From Carnegiea gigantea (Eukaryota > Streptophyta > Magnoliopsida > Caryophyllales > Cactaceae), in NCBI GenBank assembly GCA_029747015.1, contig JAKOGI010000836.1, positions 310,001 to 374,000 of the forward strand: a stretch of DNA of 64,000 nucleotides, in the 5' to 3' direction. Under the pieces are notes generated by a model that was not told the DNA's origin, made no database searches, and worked only from the letters and a program-made list of their open reading frames with translations. A program made the position numbers and the translations under genes. This document shows, one piece after another, positions 44,226-57,835 of the stretch (the stretch's first letter is position 1; each line of letters opens with the position of its first letter).

Positions 44226-47200
44226 TGTAAAGACCCTAACCTATATTTATTTATTTCAATCATCTTTATTTATTTCATTAATCATGTTTATTCATTTACC
44301 TTAACATGTTTATTGACCAAACCACTCACGGTTATTTGCTTAATCAAATCATGTTTATTGCATTCAATTACACTCAATTTATTTATTTAATGAATTCCAT
44401 TATGTTATTTAAATTTTCCACCTTCATTTATCGTATTTAATTATCCCGGTTAGGAGCTATTTCATTTTGGGTACCACTTTACAACTCAAGTTTTATTGAT
44501 TGTTAATTTGAGTTTCGTTAATTGATTAAATGTCGGGTGAATCGATATTAGGCCTCACTGAGTATAAACTAGTGATTAACCATTTTCTTACCTTTCGTAA
44601 ACTTTAATCCCAAGCAATACAAAAGTTTTTTTTTGCTCAACACTCCAAATAATTTTTTGAGCCCGAACTTAGCCTTTTGGGCCCAAAACAAAAGCCCAAA
44701 ACCTTACTAACTTTGTTATTTCACTAAGTGCTCATTTTAGCACCAAATTTTAATTAGCAAACAACTACTTTTTGGGTGAGAAATTTCAGCGACATGTCTC
44801 TAATACTTGAGAATTTTCAGCCACAAAGAATTCAGCAAAAATCACAAGCCCATCTCTCCCTTTCCTCTCTCCTCACCATAGTCTTCAGGCAAAAAACAGC
44901 GTCAGCAGCTACTGCCCCTTTGTGCCGCTAGTTGTGGTGGTTCTAGCCACCTGCCAGCTACCTCGAGTTCCCTTTGCCGCTAGCTATCATGTCCCGCCCC
45001 TTAAAGCACTCAAAACAACCTCCTCCTCTCTCTAATTCCAGCCTAAAGTGAGGTTTGTCCCAAAACCCTAACTTATTTTATCTTGAGTTTTATGGTTGTT
45101 TTATTTATGGGCTATGTTTGGATGATCAAATTGATAGTTATTGTGCGATTTTTATTGAGTTTGGAGATGTTTGGAGTCATGGGTATTGATCAAGAGCATA
45201 ATTTTCATGATTTTGCATTTGTTTAAATGCCACTGCCGAAAATTCTGGGAATTATAGGATTGTCCAAATATTCTGAACTTTTTACTATAGCTTCTCTGTA
45301 TTAGTTGGGATTTTCTGGCAAATGTGCATGAATTTTGGATATGTAATTAGTGAGTTATGGAATTTTGAAGAAACCTGCCTAGTTTTGGATACAAATTATG
45401 TAATTATGTATTAATGAAGTTGTTTAGAGTTTGGATATGTATATGAGGCCTTAAATGATCTTGTGGTGATTTGAAATGATTTCAAGTGAGGTTTATGTTA
45501 AAAAAACAAAGAAAGTTAAATCAGTGAAGCGCTGGAATTTCAAAAAATTAGGGCTGACTTTGGGATTAAACTGGCAATGAATGGTCCGGCCAAAACTTAT
45601 GATTTTTGGTGGTTATATAGTTCAGTGTGCTAGTTTTACATGCCTCTTGAATCACCTAAATTTGACGTCTGTGGAAAATGCTATGGTCGTTTATACCAAA
45701 ATTGTGCAGATTGGACCAAAAAACTGACACACTTGTGTTTTAGCCCCATTTTGAGAACCCTATTGTGGGAGTCACGTTTTGTGCTGTAAATAAAAGTTTT
45801 GGGGGACTTCTTAATCTTTTCATATGGGGGTTTTAAGTCTCTATTTGAGGTCTGGAAATGAAAGTTATGAATTTTGGATGTGAACTGACCTGCTTCGGTA
45901 TAAATCAGGTTGTTATTGCAATTTCTGCGCAGTGCATACTTCGAGGAAAATTCCAAAACTTTTGCTGTAGATTGTCCATATTATTTTTGAATTTCCTATA
46001 AGATTTCATAAATTTTAGTTGAGTAGCCTATTTCAGCTGTTATCTTGCACCAAGTTATGCAGCTGCAAGCCTTAAACTCGTCTCAGTAACCTATTCCAGA
46101 AGAGGCCACAACCACTCTCTCAATTGTCACCATCAAGGCCTTTTTCATTGTAATCTCATATATCTCCTTGTGGACTATTTTGCTTTTATTTACTTTATAT
46201 CAAATTTAATTACTTTTATCAATTCAATTTTGAAGTAATATTGAAATATACAAGTTATGTGTACCATTTAATTACTCAATTTCTGCTACACATACTTTTA
46301 CTTACTCAATTGTGCGAGTAAGCATCATTTACTAACTACAAATGCTTATAATAACATTTATGAGACAGATTTAAGGCCTACTTATCGTTCTCCATTATGC
46401 ATAAGTGTTATAAAGTCAGAACATAATTATCAAGTCATGTGACATTTATAAAACAGCTGACTTATATTAAGTCAGATGACATTTTTAAAGACTCATAGCA
46501 CGCCTATTCTCTGTATCTTTAGAAAGCAGATCATGTTTATCAAGTTACAACTCTTAATGAGTTATCAATAAATCAGTTTATATAGTGATTTGCCATTTAA
46601 CTTGTGACCCCGTCAGTTATCATCTATCGAGCGTCAGCCCATCATTTACCCGCGTGGCTTCAGGCCAACTCTTGATCGAATTAGAGGTGTGCACCTATGT
46701 ATAGATTATATCTGTGCAAGGGGTTCACATCCAGATAATAATGAGCAATTCAATTTCATATTACTTTTATTTTCATTATTGTTGCCAACTAAATGAATTG
46801 CAAAGACGGGTACCCATCAATAGTATTCCCATGCTCATTTTACAATACAGGAATGCATGTACTACATTTTTGCTCATGTTTTTGAATTGTTTTCATGTTT
46901 TTTATTTTAGGTGATGACGTATCCCATATTTCTCCTTTTAGCAAGCCATTTTGACAGTCATCAGATGCTCACAGTGGATTCAGCATAGCACGAGTGTTGG
47001 GATCAACCTCAAGGTCTATATTCAATATACATGTGTGTAGTGTGAAGTGCGAGTTAGCACATGGTATGATTAAGTAAATGGTATTGAAGTGAGCTATTAT
47101 GGACTTTGTTCTTAAAGTATATTAGTTTAATAGAGTTTATGACTGTGATCGTGAACGGTAAGATTAAATGGTTCAGTTAGCCTTGTCCTTATCAGGACGG

Positions 47201-47277
47201 CGGTAGCGCCTTCGTTTACTGAGTCTTCTGCTATAATTATTAGTAATTATGTGATTAGTATTTTTGGGGCCGTCACA
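44226..47277 (+). repeat. TE-9 5' LTR
   Basis: 3052 bp, TGTAAAGACC...GCCGTCACA. Non-coding; the short frames inside recur in the 3' LTR with different breaks. AT-rich with runs of tttattta at the start. Confidence 0.93.
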
Positions 47278-47279
47278 GA

Positions 47280-47296
47280 TTTGGTCTCGGAGCTAA
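47280..47296 (+). other. TE-9 primer binding site (initiator tRNA-Met type)
   Basis: ttTGGTCTCGGAGCTAAGG follows the LTR end after gat. It matches TGGTATCAGAGC with two changes. Confidence 0.78.
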
Positions 47297-50200
47297 GGTT
47301 TAAGGGCCACTGGGAGTTATCAAGTGTGTATGAGTTAGCTATCACAGTGTGTACGAGTTATGTTGGACCCAGTAAATGAGCTATTGCTTATAAGTTCATA
47401 AGTATGGGCATATATGGAGAAACCATTTTCATTTGGTGACTCAATCATTTGTTAATATCATGAGATTCAAGAATGAGCAAAGTGGACTGTGGAACCATTT
47501 GAGTCACCTGTTAGTGACGCATGTTCTCATTTATCTGGGAGTTGTATTGTATGTTTCATTTCTCCTATTTGTTTAAACTTCTATAATCGTGCACATCGGG
47601 TGTGTAACCCATTGAGTTATGAACTCCAGCATGTGGCTGTTGAGCTATTGAAGTATTTCTCTCCATTTCAGGCATCTATTGTAAGGCTTTAAGCCAGGGT
47701 TTTAATCAGTTTTTAGGTGAAACTCGGTCCGTTTTGCCCTAGGATTTGAGAGTCTTATTGAGTTGTGTTAATATCCTTACTCTTGGGTATAGTGATGGTT
47801 AAAACCCAATGTGGAGATGCCATTTGCAACTTCTTAAGGGATTAATACAGTGTCAAGTTAGATGTAAACCTCTAGATGAGGAAATACCTTATGGGGTAAT
47901 ATCTTAGAGGTGAACCAGTATGAGATGAACACTACAATGAGTGCTTATGTATGGCAATAGTAATTAGTACCTTATGGTGTGCTACTTGGCATATATATAT
48001 GTGTGGGGCAAGTAAGATGGAGCTGCCATGCATAGGAATTATCTGGTCTTGACGCTATCACCTTACATTAGCAATGCCCCCATTACTTCCTATAATTGAC
48101 TTATTTCTGCCCTAGTTATCTTCAATTGTTCAGAGGCATTATTTGTTTGTTGCTAACACTCTCTTGATTTGCAATGGGGTGCTTATGAAAATTCTCATAT
48201 TTGGTCTATGGGGACTTTTTCAAACACGTTTGTGCAACCTTTTTTATAGGCAATTCAAACCTTGACAATCATAGCTGTTTAATTCTCTATTTCCATAATG
48301 GAGCCTATAATGACCCTTGGTGTGCATTCCTATGTTATTTGCAGTTCTTCCTAAGCATATTTGACTCATTCTACTTGCAGCGCAATCATCACTATGTTCA
48401 TATTTTTACGGTCACCAACTTAAACTCATTGCTTCTATTTGGGCACTATTTATTTATTGCTTGCAAAGCCTTTGGTTGCTTTAAACCCAATCATTGAGTG
48501 CCCTTGCAACAATTAAATGTATCCATATTATTCATGTTTCTATAGCACCGTAATGTCATGTTGGCATACAACTCCGTGGTCGTAACTGCATGTCGTTACA
48601 CAAGTTATTTTGGTAATCCTTTCTTTACTAATATAGCCTATCTTGTTAACGATAAACAACGATTGGTGCTATATTCATCTGCCAGTAGTTTTAAAGTTTA
48701 TATGCCTACCTAACACTTCCATTTATTGCAAATTGTTTCATTGATGGATGTCATCATATTCAGCTATAAGATTGACTCCTTCATCTTGACGTATTATCCT
48801 TTCAAACATTAGATGAATAAATTTTCCTTATGATAGTGTTGACCCTTATCTTCATCATTTTACTCACATACGGATACTGTACGACTTTTCAAAAGCCGCT
48901 TTCATAACCTTTTACATTTTTTTACCTTTATTACTTAATACCCTCTCTCAATTTCATAACATCGATCATTTTCTTTAATACGTGACCATCATGAATAAAC
49001 TGGATGTCTTGTATATGCTGAAGGTTATTTCTATGTCTTGCCTCTTTCATTTTCATTCTTCGTCCTTTCATTCATTCAACTTACATGTCGGTTCTTTCTA
49101 ACCAATAAAGAAATATCTTCACAAGAGTTCATGTTGTGGTTACATCTCTTTACATTTTGGGTTACCCCCCTATCATTTCAATTTATTGAGACTACACATG
49201 CCTCTAGTAGTATTGCTGGAACCATACTCACTAGACATTCAATTCAGTTTGATTGGCAGATCTGGTATCATTATGGGGGTGAACTGACTGTGTACTTACA
49301 TGACTATGATGATTGGTAAGGATCTTAAGGTTAGCCTGAGAGAGGATGATTGGCTAAACGTGCGTATCTACTGGCCGATGGAAGAAAAGCCCTCTTTATC
49401 CCCTCAATTACGTTGTGTAAGCAAGTGAATTATCATGTCAGTAATGCATTGAGTATTAATGATTTGCCAACCACACTCGGTATATCCATATCCATATTTA
49501 CAGTTGGAGATTTAGAGATGTTTCATCTGATGATTTTCAGGACTGTTTTCCCCCAAGAAATATTAATTTTCAGATCAACCTAGTTCAAGCTCAATCCATT
49601 TTCAAAACCCCAATCATATGACCGCGAATAAAGTTCAAAGAATTAAAGATTCAGTGGATTAGTTGTAAAGGACTTATCTGACCAGGTGTGTCCTCGTGGG
49701 AAACCCCAGGTTTATACGAAGAAGAAAGACATAATCTTATGGTTGTGTACTATGCACAGAGAGTTGCACAAGATCACTATCAAAATAAGTGCTCTATACC
49801 CTGAACAAATGATTTATGGGATTAACTGTCAATAACAGATGTCTTTTCCAGGAATGATTTAAGGTTCGAATATCACACCTAAACCATGCAACCACAGCTC
49901 ATCTTTTGCAAGACTGCCCATTTATAGTAATTCTTATTACCTGTCCCATCTGCAAAACTTGATATTATCCAATGTTGTTTAAGCACCCTTGCATTTCAAC
50001 CCGATGGTCCTATTAGTGTGATCTTCCATGTCTTTGCAAACCCATGGATAAATGTGCAATACATTATTGTTCAACCCTATATGGTTGTCAACATTCCCGT
50101 ACTCTCGACCGTCACCATCACTATTTTATAATCTTGAGTTGTAGTTCATTTTGTTGAGAGCTAATTCCCACATCTACCTTACATCTCATTTATTCAAAAT

Positions 50201-51835
50201 AATACGCTCGTATAACTCGTTCTGAATTCATAATATAATTCAACTCTCATTGGTGTGGTTAATTGCGATTGTTATAATTCCGTTACTCTCCTTATTTTGA
50301 ACTTTAACTCCCACACATATATCTGACATGCTCATATGTAAATTTCAGCTTTTCTGTTCAATCTTTTTACTGGACTTGAATTGGTTTTATATGAGTAAAG
50401 GCACGTTTCTCATGTCACTTGTTCAATCTATTTACTTATCCATTGGTACTTTGCTCGTTCAATCTATTGATCTATCCATTGTATTTTATCGGTTCAATCT
50501 ATTGATCTATTTATGGCACTTGCAATTCTCATTACCTATATCTTATATCCGCATAAGTGAACTTTAGTAATCCTTATTTAATCTTATTGCCGTACTTGAC
50601 TTGGCTCCATATGAGCAAATGCATGTTTCCACTGCGGCCTATTTAATCCATTTGTCTATTCATTTGACCTTACTTATTTATCCAATCTAGTTCTCTATCT
50701 ATTAACACTTTGCTTGTCTAATCCATTTATCTGTCCATTACACTTTGCTTGTGTAATCAAGTTGTCTATCTATTGCACTTTACGTATCCAATCTATGTAT
50801 CTATTTATTGCACATTGCTTGTCCCATCTATCTATTGCACTTATCTTGTTCCTTGTGGCTATAAAGTCACCTAGTTGAAGGTCAATTGCTTGTCATCTTG
50901 TTTCCAATTCATCAGTTAAACCCAAGTTTAACCATGTCATCTTTCTCCTTGGTGGATTATTTATTAGACCCTTTATGATCCATATTTATAAACCATAGTT
51001 CTTGTGACATTATATTTTAGAATTCATGATATACTTATGGTTATCTTTATTTAAACCACTCCATGATAACCTCTCCTTTATTTGCCTTTTCTAGTCTCAT
51101 TGTTCATTTCTTTTGTATGCAATGATTCATTTGGCTAAGAATTTCATCACTCTCATCCCTAATCATGGTCATTTCATTGCCTTTTATCGACCGGGACCAG
51201 AACCTTGAGTAGTCGAATAAGGGGAGATCCTGTGAGACATTAGGATGATCAGATGAGGAGATTTTGATAAGGGTATAAACTCCAGCACTGTCTAATTATA
51301 TTAAAGTGAGCCATATGAAACATTGAGTACAAGGTCAGAGCTAACCCAAGCAAGCATTAAGAGGGAAAATTCAAATACATGCTAAGGTGATACAAGGTCG
51401 ACAAAATAGTTATGCTCGTAGAACAAAGAAATAACCAAAGTCTCATATGAGATATAAAGCATTCCAAATGGCTTATCTAGTCAAGGGTGTCAGGAGACTG
51501 GATATCAGCGATAATTGAGTCCTCGTTACCTTAGGCTTTATGAGTCAGTAGTGTAGAATACCTCATTTGCAGTAACAAGGTCCTTTTCTTTCGAAGAGAA
51601 TGTCACTTTTAAAGCAACGTAATTGAGTTCATTGAGGATATTGTGTCAGAAGTATCCGGATCTACTACTGCAACATGGAATTAAGAAGTTATGCAATACA
51701 TACACCCTTAGTCGGAGTACATTCGGCAAATTATACCTCTTCAGAGGGAAGGAATGGGAACCAATGACCCATGTGTTTTAAAGCAGCATTGCATATAGTT
51801 GACAAGTGTTATGAGTTTCAAGGACGAAACTCTTT
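47297..51835 (+). pseudogene. TE-9 interior with RT remnant
   Basis: Mostly unreadable. At 49710-49784 one frame reads VYTKKKDIILWLC, then RELHKITIK, matching the chromovirus RT block KKKDGxLRLCIDYRELNKVTIK at 13 of 22 positions. In another frame, DVFSRNDLRFEYH (49838-49876) matches the next block (VFSKIDLRSGYHQ). Upstream, GVSSWETPG fits SVSPWGAPV. The remnant lies at the expected place and strand. Repeats of the type aatctatttatctatccatt occupy about 50430-50840. Other frames, including those at 48201-48497 and 49038-49583, do not resemble known domains. Confidence 0.7.
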
Positions 51836-51848
51836 AAGGGAGAAAGGT
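51836..51848 (+). other. TE-9 polypurine tract
   Basis: aagggagaaaggt directly before the 3' LTR, preceded by aaggacgaaactctt, a phrase common at this place in chromoviruses. Confidence 0.75.
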
Positions 51849-54800
51849 TGTAATAACCCGACCCTAACCCATATTTATTTATTTAAATCATCTTTATTTA
51901 TTTCATTAATCATATTTATTCATTTACCTTATCATGTTTATCGACCTAATCACTCATGGTTATTTGCTTAACCAAATCATGTTTATTACATTCAATTACA
52001 CTCAATTTATTCATTTAACGAATTCCGTTATGTTATTTAAATTCTCCACCTTCATTTATCGTATTTAATCATCCCGTTTGGGAGATATTTCATTTTGGTA
52101 CCACTTTGCAACTCAAGTTTCATTGACTGTTAATTTGAGTTTTGTTGATTGATTAAATGTCGGGTGAATCGACATTAGGCCTTGGTGAGTATAAATTAGT
52201 GATTAACTATTTTCTTACCTACGGTAACCTTTAATCCCGAGCAATACAAAATTTTATTTTTGTTCAACACTCTAAATAATTTTTCGAGCCCGAACTTAGC
52301 CTGTTGGGCCCAAAACAAAAGCTTAAAACCTTGCTAACTTTGTTATTTCACTAAGTACTCATTTTAGCACCTAATTTTAATTAGCAAACAGCTACTTTTT
52401 GGGCGGGAAATTTTAGCCACATGTTGCTAATACTTGAGAATTTCCAGCTACAAAGAATTCAGTAAAAATCACGAGCCCATCTCTCCATTTCCTTTCTCAG
52501 CTCCACGGTTTTCAGGTAGAAAACAGGGGCACCCGCTAGTTCTGGTGGTTCCGACCACTTTTTCGGCCACCTCCCAGCTACCCGAGCTCCCCTTGCAGCT
52601 AGCTATCATGTCCAACCCCTCACATCACCCAAAACAGCCTCCTCTTCCCTCTAATTCAAGCCTAAAGTGAGGTTTGTCCTAAAACCCTAACTTGTCTTAT
52701 CTTGCATTTTATGGTTGTTTTATTTATAGGCTATGTTTGGCTGATCAAATTGATAGCTATGGTGCAATTTTTGTTGACTTTGGAGATGTTCGGAGTCATG
52801 GGCATTGATCAAGAGCATGATTTTTATGATTTTGCATTTGTTTAAATGCCACTGTCGAACATTTCGGGAATTATAGGATTATCCAAAACTTTTGAATCTT
52901 TTACTATAGCTTCTCCATATTATTTGAGATTTTCTGGCAACATTTCATGAATTTAAGAAGTGTAATCAGTGAGTTATGGAATTTGGAAGAAAATTACCCT
53001 ATTTTGGATATGAATTATGTCGTTATGTATTAATGAAGTTGTTTAGAGTTTGGATATGTATATGAGGCCTTAAATGGCCTTTTTATATCTTATTGTGGTG
53101 ATTTGAAATGATTTCAAGTGAGTTTTATGTGAAAAAAAAAGAGAAAGTTAAATTAGTAAAGGGCTGGAATTTCAGCAAATTAGGGCTGAATTTTGGATTA
53201 AACTGGTAATGAATGGTCTAACTAAAAATTATGATTTCTAGTGCGTATATACTTTAGTGTGTTATCTTTAAAATGCCTGTTGAATTGCCTTAATCCGAGG
53301 TCTGTGGAAAACGTTATGGTTGTTTTTACCAAAACTATGCAAATTGGACCAAAAAACTGACACACTTGTGTTTAGCCCCATTTTGCGAGCCCTATTGTGG
53401 GAATCACTTTTTTGTGTTGTAAATGAAAGTTTTTGGGGACTTCTTAATTTTTTCATATTCGAGTTTTAAGTTCCCATTTGAGGTTTAGAATGAAAGTTAT
53501 GAATTTTTGAAATGAACTGACGTGCTTCGGTGTAAATGAGGTTGTTATTGTAAATTTTATGCAGTGTATACTTGGAGGAAAATTCTAAAACTTTTACTGT
53601 AGATTGTCCATATTATTTTTGAATTTCCTGTAAGATTTCATAAATTCCAGTTGAATAACCTATTTTAGCCGTTATCTTGCACCAAGTTATGCAGCTGCAA
53701 GCCTTAAACCCGTATCAGTAACCTATTCCAAAAAAGGCCACAACCAGTCTCTCAATTGTCACCATCAAGGCCTTTTCCATTGTGATCTCATTTATCTTAT
53801 TGTGGACTATTTTACTTTAATTTACTTCATATCAAATTCAATTACTTTCATCAATTCAATTTTGAAGTTATATTGGAATACACAAGTTATGTATACAATT
53901 TAATTACTCAATTTATGTTACACATACTTTTACTTACTCAATTATGCGAGCAAGGATCATTTACTGACTACACATGCTTACAATGACATTTATGAAACAG
54001 AGTCGAGGCCTAGTTATCATTTCCCATTATGCATAAGTGTTATTAAGTCAGAACATAATTATCAAGTCAGATGATATTTATGAAACAGCTGACTTGTATC
54101 AAGTCAGATGACATTCTTAAATGCTCAAGGTACATCCATTGCATGTATCTTCAGAAAATAGATTGTGGTTATCAAGTTACAACTCTTAATGAGTTATCGA
54201 TGAATCAATTTACGCTATGATTTTCCATTTAACTTGTGACCACGTCAGTTATCATCTATAGGGCGTCAGCCTATTATTTACCCGCACGGCTTCTAGCTAA
54301 CTCTTGATCGGATTAGCAAGTGTACATCTATGTATAGATCATATTTGTGAAAGGGGCTCACATCCAGATAATAATGAGCAATTTAATTTCATCTTACTTT
54401 CATTTTCATTGTTATTGCCAACTAAATGAATTGCAAGATGGGTACCCATCAATAGTATTTCTATGCTCATTTGACAATACAGGAATACATGTACTGAGTT
54501 TCTGTCCATGTTTTCAAATTGTTTTCATGTTTTCTATTTTAGGTGATAAAGTGTCATATATTTCTCCTTTTTGCAAGCCATTTTGGCAGCCATCGGATGC
54601 TCACAGTGGATTCAGCATAGCACGAGTGTTGGGATCAACCTCAAGGTCTATATTCAATATACATATGTGTAGTGTGGAGTGCGAATTAGCACATGGTATG
54701 ATTAAGTAAATGGCATTGAAGTGAGCTATTATGGACTTTGGTCTTAAAGTGTATTAGTTTAATAGAGTTTATGATTGTGATCGTGAACGACAGAATTAAA

Positions 54801-54908
54801 TGGTTCAGTTAGCCTTGTCCTTATTAGGAGGGCAGTAGCATCTTCGTCTACTGAGTCTTCCGCTATAATTATCAGTAATCATGTCATTAGTATTTTGGGG
54901 GCGTCACA
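51849..54908 (+). repeat. TE-9 3' LTR
   Basis: 3060 bp, TGTAATAACCCGACCC...GGGCGTCACA. It aligns over its full length with 44226-47277. Confidence 0.93.
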
Positions 54909-54913
54909 ATTCT

Positions 54914-55912
54914 CATCTCTGCTGCCATCAACTTTTGAAGAAGTGACTTTTTATAGGCCAACACTACGATTCATGTAGCACAGTAAGTCTAACTACCATG
55001 CGATACACTTTACCTTTTAATCCTATAGGCATTCTCTTATCACATAGCATACCGAAAGCATGCTTCTATGTTTGCCAGCCCACCTTCATGCGCTGGTTAA
55101 TGTCTTCATCAATATCCCCTTTTTTATGGATGATCATGCCTAAATTTTAAAACATCTCAACCATTGACATTGTCATCCCATCAATTGTGACTTTCCCCCC
55201 CGCATCTTCCCTTCCATCGAAACAACAATTTAGGTATTTAGTTTTCGATCTGCTTGCTCTAAAACCTTTAGACTCCAGTGTATGTCTCCATCTCTCCAAC
55301 TTGTCATTAACTCCTTTCCTGGTCCTATCAATAAGAATAATATCATCTACGAATAACATACACCATGGTAACTCATTTTAAATCCCTTTTGTAAGTTCAT
55401 CCATAACTAGAGTAAAAAGAAAAGGGCTTGAAGCCGGACGCTGATGTAGGCCTATACCAATGTAGAAGTTATTGGTAACTCTTCCTGGCATCCTGACACT
55501 CATTCTACCTCCCTTGTACATATCCTTAATAACTTGAATATACATCGGTGATACTCTTTTCTTTTCCAAGCAACTCCATAGCACTTAATGCAGAGCTCAA
55601 TCATATGCTTTTTCCTGGTCAATAAACACTATATGAAGATCCACCTTTCTATCTCTGTACAGTCCCATAAGTCTTTTGAGGACGTAAATAGCCTATGTGG
55701 TCGACCTGCAAGGCATAAAGCCAAATTAGTTCTCTGATATCAAAATGTTCTTTCGCAGCCTTCTGTCAATAACCTTCTCCTATAACTTCATAGTGTGACT
55801 GAATAACTTGATACCTCTATAATTATTACAGTCCTGAATATCAAAGTTTCCTTCCGCAATCTTCTCTCAATCATCTTTATTCACCAACATCAACGTGAAT
55901 AAAAAAAGTAGC
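54914..55912 (-). pseudogene. TE-8 LINE reverse transcriptase, decayed
   Basis: From the start: NFDIQDCNNYRGIKLFSHT, then NQFGFMPCRSTT, then VDLHIVFIDQEKAYD (first catalytic Asp region), MLWSCLEKKRVSPMYIQVIK (55378-55584), LHQRPASSPFLFTLVMDEL, MLFVDDIILIDRTRKGVND with FVDD at 55342-55353, and SKGFRASRSKTKYLN. These are plant L1-type RT blocks in order. A handful of stops break it (for example before AIYVLKRLMG). The enzyme would prime reverse transcription at a nicked target. Confidence 0.92.
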
Positions 55913-55919
55913 ATAAGAT

Positions 55920-57439
55920 GGAAGCCCAGATTACCGGTGGGGTTGATATTATTAGTGATGAGCTACAGTAGAATGTCTTGGAACATGAGAAATCTGACAA
56001 ATAGTGTTTAGGTGGGACCCCAATATCCCTTCTAATTGTTTAGTGCCTATAGATAAAGAGTGAGTATCCAACGTAGAAGCACTAGAAGTAAATAACGATG
56101 AAACATCTAAATAACCAAATGCAGTACCAGTAGGCATTCTCCGAGAAGCTATATCGAGTTGTCGACTGTTGGAGTTGGTGTTGTCTGTATTGCCCTCTTT
56201 GCGTCCACCACCCTTATTATTTTAATTTCGATAATTTTCATTGTGATTGCCACACCCATTATTATTAGAATTCAGATTTTTGGAACCGCCCCTCAAGGGG
56301 GACCCCAATACCAAGTGCACTAACAAAGGCCTAGTGAACTGCAGCGTCGCGGGAAGACTAAAACTTCAACCCTTGTTCATAGATGATTAATTTGGAACGT
56401 AAGTCATCAAAGGAGTGACTACCAGGCAACATAGAGTATGTGGTAACAAAAGTGTGAGAGTCAGGGGTGATCCTGAGGTGGTCTAGTGAATCAGTTCTAA
56501 ATTAGAGACCGGATTTTGAATAGCAGTAAGGAAATCAGCAATGGACTTTATATGATGCAAATAATCTTCCATAAACTGATTAGTGGCTTTAGAGACATTA
56601 GTAAGCATACATTTAAGATCCAATGCCCAAGCAAAGATAGCAGTATTAAAGTGATGGGCACTGTGCTGCCAGATAAGTGAAGCATGAGATATATTTCGTA
56701 CATTACATAATGCGTCCTTGGAAAATCATCACAAAAATCTACGCCTTTATCAACTTATTAACATAAAGCCAGAATGAAAAAGTTGGGTTCGGTTGAGAAG
56801 CGTCTAAAGCGATCAAAACTGTCAAAGGCGGTTGTTGAATAGAACCATCAATCATGCCCGGGAGTTGATGCATAATTAGAAAGGAAGTGAATTATGTCTC
56901 CTAGGGAAGGTAGTCATCAACGGATGCAAGGATAGCGGTGACATAATTTGTTATGTTGATAGTTCATAAGGTCAGCGGCAAGGGGGCTAAGCCGTCACAG
57001 AGGTTGGAGAGACTGATCGTTGGGAAACATGACCCATCAGCCATAGTACTTGCAGTGAGCGTAGAAGAGGGCAGCACCCATGGCAACGCATGGGGTTACG
57101 ATAGGGCAGCTCCTGCGGCTACAAAGGGGGCTCGAACTGAAGACTAGTGTTAGTCACCGTAGGGTACGCCGGAGACCAATTCTCACCATGAGAGAGGATG
57201 GGAAACTAGGCAGATTGAGACGTTGCAGAAGGTGAAGGGATGGACAGAGGCACCTGAGGTGGTGGCGAGGGGAAAGTAACCGGAGGTAAAGGGAGAGACA
57301 AGTAGCCATCGACAGTTGAAGGGAGGAGAGTGAGCGGTTAAGAAGGGAAGCCACTGCCAGTCTCACATAACGACTGAGAGGAGACCGAGGGAATCACCAG
57401 TGAGACAGACATGATGGCTGTCGAAGTAGTGCTAGCCAT
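55920..57439 (-). pseudogene. TE-7 gag, decayed
   Basis: Starts at an ATG at 57439 (MASTTSTAIM). A Ser/Pro-rich N-terminal part runs to about 57150, and the central UBN2-like part (56300-57000) is broken. A zinc-knuckle remnant CQISHVPRHSTVAHH lies near 55960-56000, with later Cys replaced, preceded by an Asn-rich stretch encoding NNNGCGNHNENY (about 56220-56270). The reading resumes at 43639 on the other side of TE-8. Confidence 0.7.
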
Positions 57440-57728
57440 GGTGGATGGCGGTGACTATAGTAGAGCTAGGGCTTCAGATGTTGATGTGCTCAGGAAGAAG
57501 GAGAAAATTTAGGGTTTTTGGGAATGAACCTGCTCTGATACCATGTTCAGGAGCCATCTCAACCACAAGCTTAAGTTGATGGTTGAAGGCCCAAGAATAG
57601 GTTTATCCTCTAACACACCCCCTCATGTGAAAGCCACAAAGGCTCCCCGTACCTTGCGTAATAAATCAATATGAGGACTACTAAGATTTGAATTGGAGAC
57701 CTCTTGCTCAGAAAGACTCTGATACCAA
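57440..57728 (-). other. TE-7 leader and primer binding site
   Basis: tctgatacca (57718-57727) read on the minus strand is TGGTATCAGAG, the initiator tRNA-Met primer site, right beside the LTR. A second copy, ctctgatacca, lies at 57534-57544. The leader between them has no coding content. Confidence 0.78.
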
Positions 57729-57835
57729 GTTAGAATAGAATGAAGAAAGGGCTCACCTAACCTTAGGAGCCTCATGGTATTCTTATACTCAACTGTATAA
57801 ATGTCAAATTACAATGATATCCCTGTACTATATTA
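57729..57835 (-). repeat. TE-7 5' LTR (~107 bp)
   Basis: Partner of 40185-40292. The minus strand has GAGTATAAGAATA (about 57777-57790) as a TATA-like promoter. The outer ends are degenerate (TAATATAG...CTAACT). Confidence 0.75.

Larger units (their letters stand above)
44226..54908 (+). mobile_element. TE-9: chromovirus-type LTR element with ~3.05 kb LTRs
   Basis: Plus-strand element nested in TE-8. LTRs 44226-47277 and 51849-54908 start TGTAA and end gtcaca. Exact 5 bp target copies attct lie at 44221-44225 and 54909-54913. Primer site and polypurine tract are present. The interior (4.57 kb) has no readable gag, protease or integrase; only an RT remnant is recognised. The LTRs differ at roughly 7-10% by eye. 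It is the youngest insertion of the three-level nest. Confidence 0.93.
43647..55912 (-). mobile_element. TE-8: L1-type LINE fragment, split by TE-9
   Basis: 5'-truncated non-LTR retrotransposon on the minus strand inside TE-7. The RT part lies at 54914-55912 and the C-terminal part at about 43860-44220; TE-9 separates them. ataagat (43640-43646 and 55913-55919) is a candidate 7 bp target duplication. A clean poly(A) tail is not visible at the 3' end, so that boundary is tentative. No ORF1 or endonuclease is present in this fragment. Confidence 0.8.
40185..57835 (-). mobile_element. TE-7: Ty1/copia element, Ale-like, split by TE-8
   Basis: Minus-strand copia with very short LTRs (40185-40292 and 57729-57835). 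gag and its zinc knuckle lie at 55920-57439, then TE-8 intervenes, then protease, integrase, RT and RNase H run down to 40350. Without TE-8 it is about 5.4 kb, a normal copia size. Short LTRs and the RT sequence (LDVKNSFLHGHLTEEVYIKQ) suggest the Ale lineage (inferred). The LTRs are about 80% alike by eye. All domains are broken. Confidence 0.85.

Noticed and set aside
45681..45956. 91-codon minus frame in the TE-9 5' LTR (similar one at 53268-53456)
   Set aside because: Present in both LTRs but with different breaks; LTRs of this type are non-coding.
49038..49583. Two open frames of 93 and 77 codons in the TE-9 interior
   Set aside because: No match to gag, protease or any domain that I know; consistent with chance in AT-rich decayed DNA.
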